Notes: generated by a model from the sequence alone, not told the origin. DNA of 64,000 nt from a bacterium (GCA_029565675.1 JAKQNP010000019.1:142313-206312); one strand, 5' to 3'. Counted from the stretch's first letter, positions 17,251-26,928 are shown. Made by a program: numbers and translations.

Positions 17251-18342
17251 TCAGACTGCACTTTTCTGCTCGGCAGCCATTTGCTTGCGTCTTTCGATGG
17301 TGTCGAACCAGGCTTTGATAACGGCTTGCACCAGGGTTGCCAGCGGAATGGCAAAAAAGAGTCCCCAAAACCCCCACAACCCGCCAAAGACCAAAACCGC
17401 AGCGATGATCGCCACCGGATGCAAATCCACCACCTCGGAAAGCAGCAATGGCGCGAGCAGATTGCCATCCAGAGCCTGGATGATCAGGTAGGCGATGATG
17501 ACAGAAATCGAATTGCCGCTGAATCCCCACTGGATCAAAGCGATCAAGGTCGGCGGGAAAAACATCACGGTGGCGCCGATATAGGGCATGAGCACCGACA
17601 GACCCGTAAACAGCGCGATGATCAGAGCATAGCGCAACCCCAACAGAATGAAAACGATATAACTGCCGACCGCAACAATCAGAATTTCCCAGATTTTGCC
17701 GCGAATATAGTTGCTGATCTGCTGATCGACTTCACGCCACACCCCGGAAGCCAGAGAGCGGTTTTCGGGCAGGAATCGCGAGGTCCACACTTTGATCAAT
17801 CGCTTGTCTTTTAAAAAGAAAAAGATCAGAAAAGGCACGATGATCAGATAGACAAAAAAGGTGATCACATTCTTGACCGAGGAGATCGAAAAACTCAGCA
17901 AGCGCTGGCCGAGATCGGTCAATTGCGAGCTGAGCGAGACGAGCAGCTGGCGGATTTGGTCGCGGGAGATGACATCGGGATAGCGGTCGGATAAATGCAT
18001 GATGGAGTGCTGCAAACTCGAAATCATGCTGGGAAGCTCTTCGAGCAATTGGCCGATCTGTCGGAATGCCATCGGCAGCAAGACGATGAGCAGTGTCAGA
18101 ACAATGGCCAGAAAGCTGATAAAAACGAAAATCACCGCCAGCAGATGCGGACAACGATGTCTTTCGAGAGCCGAAACCGGTCCATCCAGAACATAGGCCA
18201 AAACAACAGCGATCAGCAGCGGGGTGAGCATTTTGCCGAACAGCAGCAGCAGCAAAAGAGCCGCAAGCAACAAGACGATCAGGATGATCATCTGTGGGTC
18301 AGAAAAATGATTGTGCATCCAATCGCGAAAAAAAGTGATCAT
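17251..18342 (-). CDS. AI-2E/PerM-family transporter
   Basis: A polytopic inner-membrane protein of about 363 residues with the usual PerM layout: two or three N-terminal helices (MIILIVLLLAALLLLLLFG, LLIAVVLAYVLDGPVSALE), a long soluble stretch (QLLEELPSMISSLQHSI to RLLSFSISSVKN), then C-terminal helices including YIGATVMFFPPTLIALIQWG and the conserved LLLSEVVDLHPVAIIAAVLV before GLWGFWGLFFAIPLATLV. Family members export AI-2 or act as Na+/H+ antiporters; the specific role here is unknown. It is the last gene after the Na+-pump subunits on the same strand, which makes a Na+-linked role possible. Confidence 0.85.
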   Translation of the reverse strand: MITFFRDWMHNHFSDPQMIILIVLLLAALLLLLLFGKMLTPLLIAVVLAYVLDGPVSALERHRCPHLLAVIFVFISFLAIVLTLLIVLLPMAFRQIGQLLEELPSMISSLQHSIMHLSDRYPDVISRDQIRQLLVSLSSQLTDLGQRLLSFSISSVKNVITFFVYLIIVPFLIFFFLKDKRLIKVWTSRFLPENRSLASGVWREVDQQISNYIRGKIWEILIVAVGSYIVFILLGLRYALIIALFTGLSVLMPYIGATVMFFPPTLIALIQWGFSGNSISVIIAYLIIQALDGNLLAPLLLSEVVDLHPVAIIAAVLVFGGLWGFWGLFFAIPLATLVQAVIKAWFDTIERRKQMAAEQKSAV

Positions 18343-18419
18343 TGACGAATGGCACCCTTGCAATCAATTAACCGTTCTGGTCAGCGGCGTTCCCTCACCG
18401 GACGGGACAGCGCCGAGTT

Positions 18420-19544
18420 CTAGTGAAAGATAGCGAAAAAGACACCTGCCGCGACAGCAGAGCCGATGACACCCGCCACATTCGGTCCCATGGCATGCAT
18501 CAGCAAATGGTTGTCCTGATCAAAACGCAGGGCATATTGCTGCACCACCCGCGCCGAGTCGGGCACTGCGGAAACACCGGCTGCACCGATCAGGGGATTG
18601 ATTTTTTCCTTTAAGAACAGATTCATGAACTTGCCAAACACAAGACCGCCGAAAGTGGCGATGATAAAGGAGAACAAGCCAAGAAAAAAGATGCCCAACG
18701 ATTTGGCCGTTAAAAAAACCGATGCCTGGGTGCTCGCACCGACCGCAAACGAGAGCAAGATCGTGCAGATGTCGAGAAGCGCGTTGCCGGCCGACTTGGC
18801 AAGACGATCGGTAACGCCGCTCTCTTTCAGCAAATTACCCAACATGAGCATGCCGACCAAAGTCAAGGAGCCCGGAGCGATCAGCGAAGCACCGATGACC
18901 ACGATAATCGGAAAGATGATTTTTTCCTGTTTGGAGACTTCGCGGGGCGGTTTCATGCGGATTCTGCACTCTTTTTCGCTGATGACCAGCTTCATAATCG
19001 GCGGCTGAATCAACGGCACCAGCGCCATATAGGAATAGGCGGCGATGGCGATGGGCCCCAGCAGATGCGGCGCCAGCTGTGAGGAGAGAAAAATAGAGGT
19101 GGGTCCGTCCGCACCGCCGATGATTCCGATCGACGCCGCTTCCGGATTGCTGAATCCCAACATCAGAGCGCCGAGATAGGTGACGAAAATCCCCAGCTGG
19201 GCTGCCGCACCCAACAAGATCGATTTGGGGCTGGAAATGAGAGAAGAGAAATCGGTCATCGCGCCGATCCCAAGAAAGATCAGCGGCGGGAAAATACCGG
19301 AAGTCACTCCCCAATAGATCAAGCTGAAAACACTGCCTTTGTCATAGACCCCCAACGGCAAACCCGCCACATAGGGCATGTTGCCGATGATCACACCGAA
19401 ACCGATCGGCACGAGCAACAGAGGTTCATATTTCTTGACGATCGCCAGATAAATGGCTGTGCAACCGACCACAATCATGATGACATTGCCGAGCGTCATA
19501 TTGATAAAACCGGTGGTCTGCCAGATTCTGTTCAGGATGTCCAT
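18420..19544 (-). CDS. Na+-translocating decarboxylase beta subunit (OadB/MmdB family)
   Basis: A 374-residue integral membrane subunit that couples decarboxylation of carboxybiotin to Na+ export. Diagnostic segments: LLVPIGFGVIIGNMPY; GIFPPLIFLGIGAMTDFSSL with the conserved Asp; GIIGGADGPTSIFLSS, the ion-channel motif of the family; LMLGNLLKESGVTDRL; and GPNVAGVIGSAVAAGVFFAIF at the end. About nine to eleven transmembrane helices. Its ATG region follows the biotin carrier stop by one base, which shows tight coupling. With the alpha-type carboxyltransferase at 20628-22178, biotin carrier and gamma subunit it forms a complete methylmalonyl-CoA (or oxaloacetate-type) Na+ pump. Confidence 0.95.
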   Translation of the reverse strand: MDILNRIWQTTGFINMTLGNVIMIVVGCTAIYLAIVKKYEPLLLVPIGFGVIIGNMPYVAGLPLGVYDKGSVFSLIYWGVTSGIFPPLIFLGIGAMTDFSSLISSPKSILLGAAAQLGIFVTYLGALMLGFSNPEAASIGIIGGADGPTSIFLSSQLAPHLLGPIAIAAYSYMALVPLIQPPIMKLVISEKECRIRMKPPREVSKQEKIIFPIIVVIGASLIAPGSLTLVGMLMLGNLLKESGVTDRLAKSAGNALLDICTILLSFAVGASTQASVFLTAKSLGIFFLGLFSFIIATFGGLVFGKFMNLFLKEKINPLIGAAGVSAVPDSARVVQQYALRFDQDNHLLMHAMGPNVAGVIGSAVAAGVFFAIFH

Positions 19545-19545
19545 C

Positions 19546-20046
19546 TCATTCCTCCAGGTGATCGAGAACGATCAACAGATCGCCTTGATTGACTGAATCG
19601 CCTTGCTGGCAGCGGATCTCTTTGACGATGCCCTCGGAGTTGGAGTGAATCTCATTTTCCATCTTCATCGCTTCAAGGATCAACACCGTCTGTCCCAAAT
19701 GGATGACATCGCCGACTCGGACCAGAATCTTTTGGATTTGTCCCGGCAACGGTGCAATTACCGAAAGGGTATTGACAACCGAGGATGGCCGGTGCAAGAC
19801 AATCGGATTTGTGCTCGCTTTGGCCCCTGAAGATGCCGTACGCGGTTTGGGAGCACTCTCCGTATCGCTGGCGTGCGATACACGGACCGGCTTGATATCC
19901 GGAACCTGATCGATGCCGAGATCCTTGAGACCAACCGTGTACTCTTTGCCTTCAACAGCGATGCGCGCTTCATAAGCGGTAAACGCCTTGATGGTTACCG
20001 CATAGACCTTGCCGCCGATTTCCAGACGCAATTCTTTCTCTTCCAT
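19546..20046 (-). CDS. Biotin carboxyl carrier subunit of the Na+ pump
   Basis: A protein of about 166 residues. The C-terminal 75 residues form a biotinyl domain with the canonical attachment site EAMKMENEI (biotin on the Lys). A linker rich in Pro, Ala and Ser precedes it, as in gamma/delta subunits of methylmalonyl-CoA decarboxylase. The first 60 residues (LRLEIGGKVYAVTIKAF) form a small extra domain. It shuttles CO2 from the carboxyltransferase to the membrane subunit. The ATG at 20046 has GGAGGG before it; the in-frame ATG at 20067 is less likely. Confidence 0.92.
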   Translation of the reverse strand: MEEKELRLEIGGKVYAVTIKAFTAYEARIAVEGKEYTVGLKDLGIDQVPDIKPVRVSHASDTESAPKPRTASSGAKASTNPIVLHRPSSVVNTLSVIAPLPGQIQKILVRVGDVIHLGQTVLILEAMKMENEIHSNSEGIVKEIRCQQGDSVNQGDLLIVLDHLEE

Positions 20047-20104
20047 CAGACCCTCCAGGTCCTTCAAAGGGAATTTTTATGCCAAATTCGCAGACGAAAT
20101 CTGT

Positions 20105-20476
20105 TCAGCGCAAACGCGCCGGCAGAAACCGCCGGCTCAAACCACCGCCAATGCGCCAGGCCGATTGGGGACTGCCTTTTGCAAAGGTGATCTCGCTCTG
20201 CAGAACATCAAAATGCAGCCGGCGATAGAATTCCACCGCTGTGGCGATGGCGATCAAATGGTCATTCGGGATCTTTTCGTCGGCCGATTTCGCGGCCGAC
20301 AACAGAGATGGCGGCGAAACAGAACCCTCTTTGATCTGCCGCCTGGACCGCAACCGCCCGGCAATGTTGTTAAACGCAAGAATAATCAAAGAAATCAAGA
20401 TCAAGCCAACAAAAACCACCAGCAAACCGCTGGCAGCGATGGTTAATCCGTTATTTTGTATCAGGTTTTCGACCAT
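20105..20476 (-). CDS. Na+ pump gamma subunit (OadG family)
   Basis: A 123-residue protein with one N-terminal transmembrane helix (LTIAASGLLVVFVGLILISLIILAF) followed by a cytoplasmic, Arg-rich tail. This matches OadG, the small subunit that anchors the decarboxylase complex. The tail is not the His-rich metal-binding type of enterobacterial OadG. The gene sits between the carboxyltransferase and the biotin carrier, the normal order. The 151-base gap upstream (20477-20627) holds no gene. Confidence 0.85.
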   Translation of the reverse strand: MVENLIQNNGLTIAASGLLVVFVGLILISLIILAFNNIAGRLRSRRQIKEGSVSPPSLLSAAKSADEKIPNDHLIAIATAVEFYRRLHFDVLQSEITFAKGSPQSAWRIGGGLSRRFLPARLR

Positions 20477-20627
20477 ATCGAATCCTCCGGGGATCCAGGG
20501 AGAACATTTCTTCTTTTAACCGCCCGGTGCAGTGCCTGCGGGCTGAATCGAGCGATCCGTGATTGCTCCAGGGCTGCAAAACCGATTGAGCCCATCAGCA
20601 ACCCGAGAACCGGTATAATAAAATTCG

Positions 20628-22178
20628 CTACAGCGGAATGTTGCCGTGTTTTTTCGGCGGATTTTCGTCCCGCTTGTTGTGCAGCATTTCGATCGCTTTG
20701 ATCAATTTGTAGCGCGTCAACTTGGGTTCGATCACTTCATCGACAAAGCCTTTGCTGGCAGCGACGTAGGGATTGGCGAACTTTTCCCGGTATTCGCTGA
20801 TCTTTTCCTGCAGCTTGGCTTCCGGATCTTCGGCGGCTTTGATCTCTTTGGCAAAGATGATTTCGCTGGCGCCTTCCGGCCCCATCACCGCGATCTCCGC
20901 GGATGGCCAGGCATACAGCACATCGCCGCGCAAATGTTTGGAGTTCATCACGCAAAAAGCGCCGCCATAGGCTTTGCGGGTGATGACGGTGATTTTGGGC
21001 ACCGTCGCTTCTGCGTAGGCGTAGAGCATCTTGGCGCCATGGCGGATGATGCCGGTGAATTCCTGTTGGGTGCCCGGCATAAAACCCGGGACATCCTCGA
21101 AGGTCACGATCGGGATGTTAAAAGCATCGCAAAAACGAACAAAGCGCGCCGCCTTGATCGAGGCGTTGCCATCGATCACCCCGGCCAGATATTTGGGCTG
21201 GTTGGCGACCAGACCGATGACGTGGCCGTTGAGATAACCGAAACCGATAATGATATTGGGGGCAAAGTATTCCTGGATTTCGAAAAAATCGCCGTTGTCG
21301 AGAATCTTGAGCAGAATCGCTTTCATGTCATAGGGCTTGTGCGGCTCGTCGGGGACGATATAGTTGAGCTCGGCATCAAGGCGATCCACGGGATCGTGGC
21401 ACTCCACAGACGGGGGCTCTTCCAAATTGTTCTGCGGCAAGAAACAGACCAGTTTGCGGATTCCCTCGAACAATTCTTTTTCGCTGTCATAGGTAAAATG
21501 CGAGATCCCGCTCTTGGTCGAGTGCACGTCGGCGCCGCCCAATTCGTCCGAGCTCACATCTTCATGGGTCACCGCCTTGACGATTTTGGGGCCGGTCAGA
21601 AACATAAAAGAGGTGTTGCGCACCATAAAGATGAAATCGGTCAGCGCCGGCGAATAGACCGCCCCTCCGGCAGCCGGTCCGACAACCGCGCTGATCTGCG
21701 GGATCACGCCGGAATAGAGAACATTGTTGAGGAAAATGCTCGTGTACCCGGCCAGCGAGTCGACGCCTTCCTGAATTCGGGCGCCGCCCGAATCGTTGAT
21801 GCCGATGATCGGAGCGCCGACTTTGGCGGCCATGGCCTGAATCTTGACGATTTTCTCCGCCACCACTTTGGAGAGCGACCCGCCATAGACGGTAAAATCG
21901 AATGAGTAGACATAAACCAGGCGGCCGTGAATGGTGCCATAACCGGTGATAATGCCGTCGCCGTAGATCTGTTTATCCTGTAAACCAAAAGCGTCCGCGT
22001 TGGAGACGCGAAACATGTCGATCTCTTCGAAACTGTAGGGATCGAGCAAAAGATTGATCCGCTCGCGGGCCGTCAATTTGCCTTTTTGGTGCTGTTTTTC
22101 GATCGCCTCCGGGCCGCCGCCCAATCGGGCCTGTTCGGTCTTTTCCTTTAGCTCGAGAATCTTGCGTTCTCTGCTCAT
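20628..22178 (-). CDS. mmdA: Methylmalonyl-CoA decarboxylase/propionyl-CoA carboxylase carboxyltransferase subunit
   Basis: A 516-residue cytoplasmic carboxyltransferase of the acyl-CoA carboxylase beta family. It moves the carboxyl group between (S)-methylmalonyl-CoA and biotin. Landmarks: LTARERINLLLDPYSFEEID; GGSLSKVVAEKIVKIQAMAA; PIIGINDSGGARIQEGVDSL, the N-terminal oxyanion loop; PQISAVVGPAAGGAVYSPAL; the C-terminal RKAYGGAFCVMNSKHLRGD; and AVMGPEGASEIIF. Length is standard. Association with membrane beta and gamma subunits argues for a Na+-pumping decarboxylase rather than an ATP-dependent carboxylase, since no biotin carboxylase gene is present here. Confidence 0.94.
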   Translation of the reverse strand: MSRERKILELKEKTEQARLGGGPEAIEKQHQKGKLTARERINLLLDPYSFEEIDMFRVSNADAFGLQDKQIYGDGIITGYGTIHGRLVYVYSFDFTVYGGSLSKVVAEKIVKIQAMAAKVGAPIIGINDSGGARIQEGVDSLAGYTSIFLNNVLYSGVIPQISAVVGPAAGGAVYSPALTDFIFMVRNTSFMFLTGPKIVKAVTHEDVSSDELGGADVHSTKSGISHFTYDSEKELFEGIRKLVCFLPQNNLEEPPSVECHDPVDRLDAELNYIVPDEPHKPYDMKAILLKILDNGDFFEIQEYFAPNIIIGFGYLNGHVIGLVANQPKYLAGVIDGNASIKAARFVRFCDAFNIPIVTFEDVPGFMPGTQQEFTGIIRHGAKMLYAYAEATVPKITVITRKAYGGAFCVMNSKHLRGDVLYAWPSAEIAVMGPEGASEIIFAKEIKAAEDPEAKLQEKISEYREKFANPYVAASKGFVDEVIEPKLTRYKLIKAIEMLHNKRDENPPKKHGNIPL

Positions 22179-22236
22179 ACCCTTCTCCTCTGAGAGACTT
22201 CCAGACTTGCAAGTGTAAACCTTAGACGAGGTTTTT

Positions 22237-22653
22237 TCAATGCGCCTGTTCTTCGCCGTGTTGACAGATTTCGGTCAGCACTTTGCCGGTCGATCGAGGA
22301 TGCAGAAAAGCGATCTGGTTGCCGTGCGCGCCCGGGCGGGGAACCACGTCGATCATCTCGATCTGGTTGCTGCGCATGTTTTCGATTTCCCCCTCGATGT
22401 CGTCGGTCTGCAGGGCGATGTGGTGAATGCCCTGCCCCTTTTTCTCGAGAAAACGGGCGATCGGGCTCTCGGGATCGGTCGGCTCGAGCAATTCGATATG
22501 GACCTCGCCGATGCGAAAAATGGCGACGCGCACCTTTTGATCCGTCACCTCTTCGATGCCGACCAGCGGCAACCGCAATTGGTCGCGGTAGAACGGAATG
22601 GTGGCTTCCAGAGATTCCACCGCAATGCCGATATGGTTGATCTGGGTAATCAT
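22237..22653 (-). CDS. mce: Methylmalonyl-CoA epimerase
   Basis: A 138-residue VOC-fold enzyme that interconverts (R)- and (S)-methylmalonyl-CoA, linking the mutase to the decarboxylase. The start ITQINHIGIAVESLEATIPF carries the first metal-binding His; GEVHIELLEPTDPESPIARF holds the metal Glu and a substrate loop; GQGIHHIALQTDDIE holds the second His; and GTK/FLHPRSTGKVLTEI closes the family pattern. Its ATG overlaps the stop of meaB by 4 bases, so the two are translationally coupled. Confidence 0.95.
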   Translation of the reverse strand: MITQINHIGIAVESLEATIPFYRDQLRLPLVGIEEVTDQKVRVAIFRIGEVHIELLEPTDPESPIARFLEKKGQGIHHIALQTDDIEGEIENMRSNQIEMIDVVPRPGAHGNQIAFLHPRSTGKVLTEICQHGEEQAH

Positions 22654-23606
22654 GATCGATCCATCTCCTTAAAAATCCATTCGATCTGTCTGTTGATCAA
22701 TGCATAGGGGGTTTCCTGATGGCTGATGAGGCGCTCGACCCACTGATCCATTTGCCTGTCGATCTCCACCTTCCGCTCGATATGGTCATTTATTTTGGAC
22801 TGCAATTGCTGGCGCAACTCGCGACGCAGGCGCAGGCGCCGGCGCCTGTCGATTTCTCCGGTTTCGGCATAACGCTGCAAACGGCCGGCAATGCTATCGA
22901 TCAAATCGTCAATGCCCCGGTCAAAGAGTGCAGAGACCATTACCACCGGCGGAACCGGCCGCTCCGGGGTTGGGTTGGCCAGCGACAGCACATAATCCAC
23001 TTCCGCGCGCAGGCGGGCCGATTCGTCTTTATCGCTCTTGTTGATCACATAGATATCGCCGATCTCCATGATTCCGGCTTTTAGCGCCTGAATCTCGTCG
23101 CCGAGACCGGGCACCAGCACCAGCAACACAAGGTCGGAGAGCTGCGCGATTTCGATTTCAGTTTGGCCGACGCCGAGAGTCTCGACGATCACCCGATCAT
23201 AGCCGGCGGCATCGAAAATTTTTACCGCATCCGCGGTAGCGCCGGCGATGCCGCCCAGATGCCCTCGGGAAGCCATGGAGCGGATGTAGACGCCGGGGTC
23301 AAGCGCATGACTCTGCATGCGCAGGCGGTCGCCCAACAGCGCGCCGCCGGTAAACGGCGAGCTCGGATCGACCGCGATCACTGCCGCTTTGCGGCCGGCT
23401 TTGCGCTCCTCGCTGAGCAGCCGGTCGAGCAAGGTGCTCTTGCCGGCGCCCGGCGGCCCGGTCAAGCCGAGGACAACCGCCTTGCCCGTGCTTGGATAGA
23501 GACGATCGATCAGCTCTTCTCGCCCCGGAAGGTCGTTCTCGACCAGACTGATCGCGCGCGCGATCGCCCGTTGCTGACCTTGTCGCACACCGTCTGCAAG
23601 TGTCAT
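22650..23606 (-). CDS. meaB: MeaB-type GTPase chaperone of methylmalonyl-CoA mutase
   Basis: A 318-residue G3E-family GTPase that guards adenosylcobalamin loading of the mutase. Walker A is LTGPPGAGKSTLLDRL (residues 49-63), followed by AVIAVDPSSPFTGGALLGDR and RMQSHALDPGVYIRSMASRG, the standard MeaB blocks; VIVETLGVGQTEIEIAQLSD is the switch region and VINKSDKDE the base-specificity motif. The start overlaps the stop of the B12-binding subunit by 4 bases. Confidence 0.95.
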   Translation of the reverse strand: MTLADGVRQGQQRAIARAISLVENDLPGREELIDRLYPSTGKAVVLGLTGPPGAGKSTLLDRLLSEERKAGRKAAVIAVDPSSPFTGGALLGDRLRMQSHALDPGVYIRSMASRGHLGGIAGATADAVKIFDAAGYDRVIVETLGVGQTEIEIAQLSDLVLLVLVPGLGDEIQALKAGIMEIGDIYVINKSDKDESARLRAEVDYVLSLANPTPERPVPPVVMVSALFDRGIDDLIDSIAGRLQRYAETGEIDRRRRLRLRRELRQQLQSKINDHIERKVEIDRQMDQWVERLISHQETPYALINRQIEWIFKEMDRS

Positions 23607-24010
23607 CGGCTGACGACTCGTTCTCGATTGGCTTCGATGAAATCAATGACCGCCGAAATCGATGTTCCAGGCGTAAAGACCGCCTCGACACCCTTGTCGC
23701 GCAAATAAGCGATATCGCTATCCGGAATCACCCCGCCGCCGAACACCACCACATCCTGCGCCCCTTGCCGCTGCAGCTCGTCCACCACCGCCGGAAAGAG
23801 CTCGTTGTGCGCGCCGGACAACAGGCTTAAACCGACAAAATCGACGTCCTCCTGCAGCGCAGTCCGCACGATGGATTCTGGCGATTGGCGGATGCCGGTA
23901 TAGATCACTTCGTAACCTGCATCTTTGAGTGCGCGGGCGATATATTTGGCTCCCCGATCGTGACCATCGAGACCGGGTTTGGCGATCAATATGCGGATTT
24001 TTCGCTCCAC
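23603..24010 (-). CDS. Methylmalonyl-CoA mutase small (B12-binding) subunit
   Basis: A protein of about 135 residues. It carries the cobalamin-binding signature IAKPGLDGHDRGAKYIARAL (DxHxxG), VGLSLLSGAHNELFP (SxL) and VVFGGGVIPDSDI (GG). Residue set and length match the stand-alone C-terminal subunit found in archaeal-type and many bacterial mutases, where catalytic and B12 domains are separate proteins. The most probable start is GTG at 24010, with GGAAAGGA before it; the open frame continues further but outside the family. Confidence 0.93.
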   Translation of the reverse strand: MERKIRILIAKPGLDGHDRGAKYIARALKDAGYEVIYTGIRQSPESIVRTALQEDVDFVGLSLLSGAHNELFPAVVDELQRQGAQDVVVFGGGVIPDSDIAYLRDKGVEAVFTPGTSISAVIDFIEANRERVVSR

Positions 24011-24032
24011 CTTGATTTTCCTTTCCGCCGAG

Positions 24033-25703
24033 TTACAGAACAATCGATTCGCGATATTCACCAAATTCCTGGCGCAGGACATTGCAGATTTCGCCAAGGG
24101 TGGCATAGTTCTGCACCGCCTGCAAAATGACCGGCAGCAAATTTTGCGACGAGTCGCGGGCTGCGGTCTGCAGTTCATGCAGGGATTTTTCCAGCTCGGC
24201 GGCGCTGCGCCCGGCGCGGACTTGCTGCAGCTTCTCGATCTGGACTTGCCGCAAGCGCGGATCCACCCGCAACAGACCCTTTGGCGCATCTTCCTTGACG
24301 GTGAACTTGTTGACCCCCACGACCACCCGCTCCCCTGCTTCGATCTGCTTCTGCACCGCATAGGCGGCGTCCTGAATCTCTTTTTGCGGATAGCCTGCCT
24401 CGATTGCATGCACCATGCCGCCGACCGACTCGATTTTATCGAGATAGGCCCAGGTCTCTTCCTCGATGCGGTCGGTCAGCGCCTCGATGGCATATGAACC
24501 GCCGAGAGGATCGATCGTATCCGCAACGCCGGATTCGTAGGCGACGATCTGCTGTGTGCGCAGGGCGATGCGCACCGATTCCTCGCTCGGCAAACTCAAC
24601 GCTTCATCGCGGGAATTGGTGTGCAGGCTCTGGGTGCCGCCGAGAACCGCAGCCAGGGTCTGAATGGCCACCCTGACGATGTTGTTGTCCGGCTGCTGCG
24701 CCGTCAAGGTGCTGCCCGCGGTCTGTGTATGGAACCGCAACATCAACGACTTGGGATTGCGGGCGTGAAATTTTTCCTGCATCACCCGCGCCCACACCCG
24801 TCGGGCGGCGCGGAATTTGGCCACCTCTTCCAGCAAATCATTGTGGCTGTTGAAAAAGAAAGAGAGCCGGCCGGCAAAATCATCGATATCCAATCCGGCA
24901 GCCAGCGCCGCCTTGACATATTCGATGCCGTCAGCGAGGGTGAACGCCACCTCCTGCACCGCTGTCGAACCTGCCTCGCGAATGTGATAACCGGAAATGC
25001 TGATGGTGTTCCAGTTGGGCACCTCAATGGAACAAAAGGCAAAAATATCGGTAATCAGACGGATCGACGGTTTGGGCGGAAAAATATAGGTGCCGCGGGC
25101 GATGTATTCCTTGAGGATGTCGTTCTGAATCGTGCCGCGCAGCTTGTCCTTGCTCACCCCCTGCTTTTCCGCCACCGCAATATAAAAAGCAAGCAGCACC
25201 GCCGCCGGCGCATTGATCGTCATCGAAGTCGACACCTGGTCCAGAGGAATCCCGTCGAAAAGAATCTCCATGTCGCCCAAGGTATCGATCGCCACCCCCA
25301 CTTTGCCCACTTCACCGACGCTGTGCGGATCATCCGAATCGTAGCCGATCTGGGTGGGCAAATCGAAAGCTACCGACAAGCCGGTCTGCCCCTGACTCAG
25401 GAGGTATTTGTACCGCGCGTTGCTCTCTTCAGCCGTGCCAAAACCTGCATATTGGCGCATGGTCCACAGCCGGCCGCGATACATGGTCGGTTGCACTCCC
25501 CGTGTGTAGGGATAGTCGCCGGGAAAACCCAGTTTGTCGAGATAGTGTTCACTCGCCTGTTCAGTCGGCAGATAGACGCATTCCAGCGGAATGCCGGATC
25601 CGGTGCAGAATTGGGGTTTGCGCTCCGGGAACCGTTGCAAAACCTTATCCACATTGGACTCCCATTGGCGTACAGCTTCGCGAATCGTTTGATAATCGCT
25701 CAT
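24033..25703 (-). CDS. Methylmalonyl-CoA mutase catalytic subunit
   Basis: A 556-residue TIM-barrel subunit that rearranges succinyl-CoA and (R)-methylmalonyl-CoA. Diagnostic segments: [96 protein letters not shown]; and THT-like [16 protein letters not shown]. It lacks the B12 domain, which is supplied by the next gene. It heads the run of coupled genes; cobO at 26023-26562 lies upstream with a 320-base gap in between. Confidence 0.95.
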   Translation of the reverse strand: MSDYQTIREAVRQWESNVDKVLQRFPERKPQFCTGSGIPLECVYLPTEQASEHYLDKLGFPGDYPYTRGVQPTMYRGRLWTMRQYAGFGTAEESNARYKYLLSQGQTGLSVAFDLPTQIGYDSDDPHSVGEVGKVGVAIDTLGDMEILFDGIPLDQVSTSMTINAPAAVLLAFYIAVAEKQGVSKDKLRGTIQNDILKEYIARGTYIFPPKPSIRLITDIFAFCSIEVPNWNTISISGYHIREAGSTAVQEVAFTLADGIEYVKAALAAGLDIDDFAGRLSFFFNSHNDLLEEVAKFRAARRVWARVMQEKFHARNPKSLMLRFHTQTAGSTLTAQQPDNNIVRVAIQTLAAVLGGTQSLHTNSRDEALSLPSEESVRIALRTQQIVAYESGVADTIDPLGGSYAIEALTDRIEEETWAYLDKIESVGGMVHAIEAGYPQKEIQDAAYAVQKQIEAGERVVVGVNKFTVKEDAPKGLLRVDPRLRQVQIEKLQQVRAGRSAAELEKSLHELQTAARDSSQNLLPVILQAVQNYATLGEICNVLRQEFGEYRESIVL

Positions 25704-26022
25704 AGCCGTTGGTCACTCCTTTTTCTCTGGCTTGAGATCCCTTTCATGGATTTAAGGCAACGCAGAGGGGTGCCCTTCGATCGGAATAAAAATGTATAAA
25801 AATTATTGTCCATTTCAAAATGTATTCTCTCATCGGTTGGCCGAATTTGCTGAATCGATTGCGCGAAACCATTTAAGTTTGTTAAAAGGTGAGGCACAAA
25901 AACATAATTTAGTCGCAATCGGCCGAAATTCATTGACCATCGAGGCAGGAATCGCGCAGCAGGAGTCGGCAGCGCCGCTTAAATCTGTAGCTGCAACGCT
26001 GCTAAAGCGGGGATTGGGGGAT
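25704..26022. other. Intergenic region of 319 bases, no gene recognised
   Basis: The space between cobO and the mutase gene is AT-richer than its flanks. Open frames cross it on both strands but none has family features or a good ribosome site. It probably holds the promoter of the mutase/Na+-pump run; a clear -35/-10 pair was not picked out by eye. Confidence 0.4.
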
Positions 26023-26562
26023 TCAGCGTTCGATACCCTTACGGGCGAGAACGCCTTGCTGGTAGTAGTGTTTGACTTGTCGCATTTCGGTGACCAGGTC
26101 GGCACGATCGATCAGCTCCTGCGGGGCGCGCCGGCCCGTGAGAATCAGTTCGACCGCCGCAGGTTTGCAGTCCACCAGATGCAAAACCGTCTCCAGCGAC
26201 ACGAGACCAAACCAGAGCGCCACGAGGATTTCATCCAACACGATAATATTGAAATTGCCGGACTGCATGACTTCCAGACAGCGCTGTAAACCTTGTTCTG
26301 CGCGCTGCCGGTCGCGATCGGTCACCTCTTCGCGGCGAATGCATTTGTTGCCGCCGAACTGCTCGATCGCGATCAAGGGGAAATCCTGCAGAGCGCGCAA
26401 TTCGCCGTACACCTGCCCCTTCATGAATTGACCGATAAAAGTCTTCATGCGATGTCCGGCGGCGCGCAGCGCCAATCCCAGGGCAGCGGTGGTCTTGCCT
26501 TTGCCGTCGCCGGTATAGATCTGTATCATGCCTTTTTGTTTGGTTTTTCCAGCCACTCGCAC
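26023..26562 (-). CDS. cobO: Cob(I)yrinic acid a,c-diamide adenosyltransferase (CobO/BtuR type)
   Basis: A 168-179 residue ATP-dependent enzyme that adds the adenosyl group to cob(I)alamin. Walker A is IQIYTGDGKGKTTAALGLAL; further marks are FIGQFMKGQVYGELRAL, NIIVLDEILVALWFGLV (Walker B-like) and ELILTGRRAPQELIDRADLV, followed by TEMRQVKHYYQQGVLARKGIE, the typical C-terminus. Start uncertain: GTG at 26562 or ATG at 26529; neither has an ideal site. It supplies the cofactor for the mutase encoded downstream, so its position is functional, not accidental. Confidence 0.92.
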   Translation of the reverse strand: MRVAGKTKQKGMIQIYTGDGKGKTTAALGLALRAAGHRMKTFIGQFMKGQVYGELRALQDFPLIAIEQFGGNKCIRREEVTDRDRQRAEQGLQRCLEVMQSGNFNIIVLDEILVALWFGLVSLETVLHLVDCKPAAVELILTGRRAPQELIDRADLVTEMRQVKHYYQQGVLARKGIER

Positions 26563-26724
26563 CTGCCTTACATCAGCTCAATTATCGCAGTTGTTTCGGC
26601 TCAAGTTTTCCGTTCTTCGCAAAAAACCCGCATTTCTGCATCCGCCGCAGCGGCGGCGCCACGCTTTGCAGCAATGTTCAGAAAACGCTGCACGGTCTCT
26701 TCCCGCCGCCTGGCGCGGTTGGGT

Positions 26725-26928
26725 TCATTTGCGTGTTTTGAACCGCGCTGCATCGACAATCGAATAGATGTGTACAATCCAGCCGAGCAAAATCACCCAC
26801 AGCAAAGCGGCAAATAAAAAATGAACAACAGCGGCCAGCAACCGACCCTGCAAAAGTTGTCCCAGTCCTGGAATCACGAGGCTGGCCAGAGCAGCAATCA
26901 CATTTCCGGTGGATCCTTGTCCATTCAT
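26725..26928 (-). CDS. Small TM2-like membrane protein
   Basis: A 67-residue protein with two hydrophobic segments. The first carries IAALASLVIPGLGQLLQGRL, the PGLGQ(L)xxG turn seen in TM2-domain and related small membrane proteins; the second is VVHFLFAALLWVILLGWIVHIYSI. The tail VDAARFKTRK is basic. Function unknown. Confidence 0.7.
   Translation of the reverse strand: MNGQGSTGNVIAALASLVIPGLGQLLQGRLLAAVVHFLFAALLWVILLGWIVHIYSIVDAARFKTRK

Noticed and set aside
25792..26289. 165-codon plus ORF over cobO and the gap before the mutase
   Set aside because: Most of it is antisense to cobO; no family features.
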